Source of the DNA: Apostichopus japonicus
Taxonomy: Eukaryota; Echinodermata; Holothuroidea; Aspidochirotida; Stichopodidae
Direction of reading: 5' to 3'
Assembly: GCF_037975245.1 (NCBI RefSeq)
Contig: NC_092583.1
Span: forward strand, 2,721,264-2,785,263
DNA length: 64,000 nucleotides
Shown: piece by piece, positions 63,531-64,000 of the stretch
How the letters are laid out: each line of letters begins with the position of its first letter
Position numbering within the stretch: the stretch's first letter is position 1
The notes under the pieces: model-generated
Told to the model about the DNA's origin: nothing
The model's input: the letters and a program-made list of their open reading frames with translations, nothing else
Databases searched by the model: none
Translations under genes and position numbers: made by a program

Positions 63531-64000
63531 TTCTTGGCACAGTGCCAGACCAATATCAAAAGTCTATCAAAGGTTTAAACTTCAAAGGTGGTATCTCTCC
63601 AAAGAGTGCACATCATTGACAGACAAGATTTTTAAGACATGGCAACAATTTACTGTGAATGATAAACAACATGTTTGATTTTCACCTGTGGTCATGTGTA
63701 ACCTTTTACTACTTTTCCTATGACCCTTGATGCCTATCCTACTCCCCCCCCCCCTTCCATCTCCTCGTTTCACATTTCCTCACTACAGTACCGTAAGGAA
63801 TTGTTAAAAATATTTGAAAGACTCCTAATAGGTGATCAACAACAATACCAGAATAAAATCTTATTCCAGCCACTTTAAAATTTGCTCAGATTGCAAACAT
63901 CTACCTGGTATTGAAATTAAGATATTATTACTTAAGGTAAAGATTATAAATCGCTATTTGTGGAAGCTAAAAATAAGATCTTAATTATGTCCACACACTC
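63531..64000. other. Right-edge sequence, nothing recognised
   Basis: AT-rich with one C-run near 63745; no gene, RNA or transposon end was identified. Confidence 0.6.

Overview
This 64 kb window is eukaryotic nuclear DNA: AT-rich, intron-rich, with standard GT-AG introns and many microsatellites, minisatellites and decayed transposons. The gene families (IgGFc-binding-like secreted modules, GMPPA, ARMC8, LETMD1) and the repeats (a Penelope-like endonuclease remnant, foldback and hAT-like elements) suggest a marine invertebrate, perhaps a deuterostome such as an echinoderm. That placement is inference only. Gene models were built by reading splice sites and frames by eye and comparing with remembered family proteins; no search was run.

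Layout. (1) Positions 1-9050, minus strand: two tandem copies of an IgGFc-binding-protein-like exon (2-1200 and 6107-7387) inside a segmental duplication with a constant offset of 6187 bases across the exon. The second copy splices to a Pro/Cys-rich terminal exon (4899-5251). Its intron carries a broken U2 snRNA copy. A weak candidate small membrane protein lies between the copies. (2) Positions 9888-23771, plus strand: a complete GMPPA gene, 11 exons and 422 residues, with two alternative last exons of identical length and phase. (3) Positions 47334-28306, minus strand: a complete ARMC8 gene, 18 exons and 659 residues. Its introns hold large minisatellites, a nested 422 bp inverted-repeat transposon and a foldback element. 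(4) Positions 48350-54183, plus strand: a complete LETMD1-like gene, 8 exons and 383 residues, head-to-head with ARMC8 and starting at an exact TISU element. A possible alternative last exon lies at 55139-55251. (5) Positions 55252-64000: mostly non-coding, with the last exon of an unidentified minus-strand gene (58880-58981), two weaker candidate exons, a LINE remnant and a large GC-rich palindrome.

The genes do not form one pathway. GMPPA regulates GDP-mannose synthesis, ARMC8 is a scaffold of the CTLH/GID ubiquitin ligase, and LETMD1 is a mitochondrial inner-membrane protein. The most interesting points are the duplicated GMPPA terminal exons, the mirrored 12-base motif in the ARMC8/LETMD1 promoter interval, and the transposons whose target-site duplications can be read directly.
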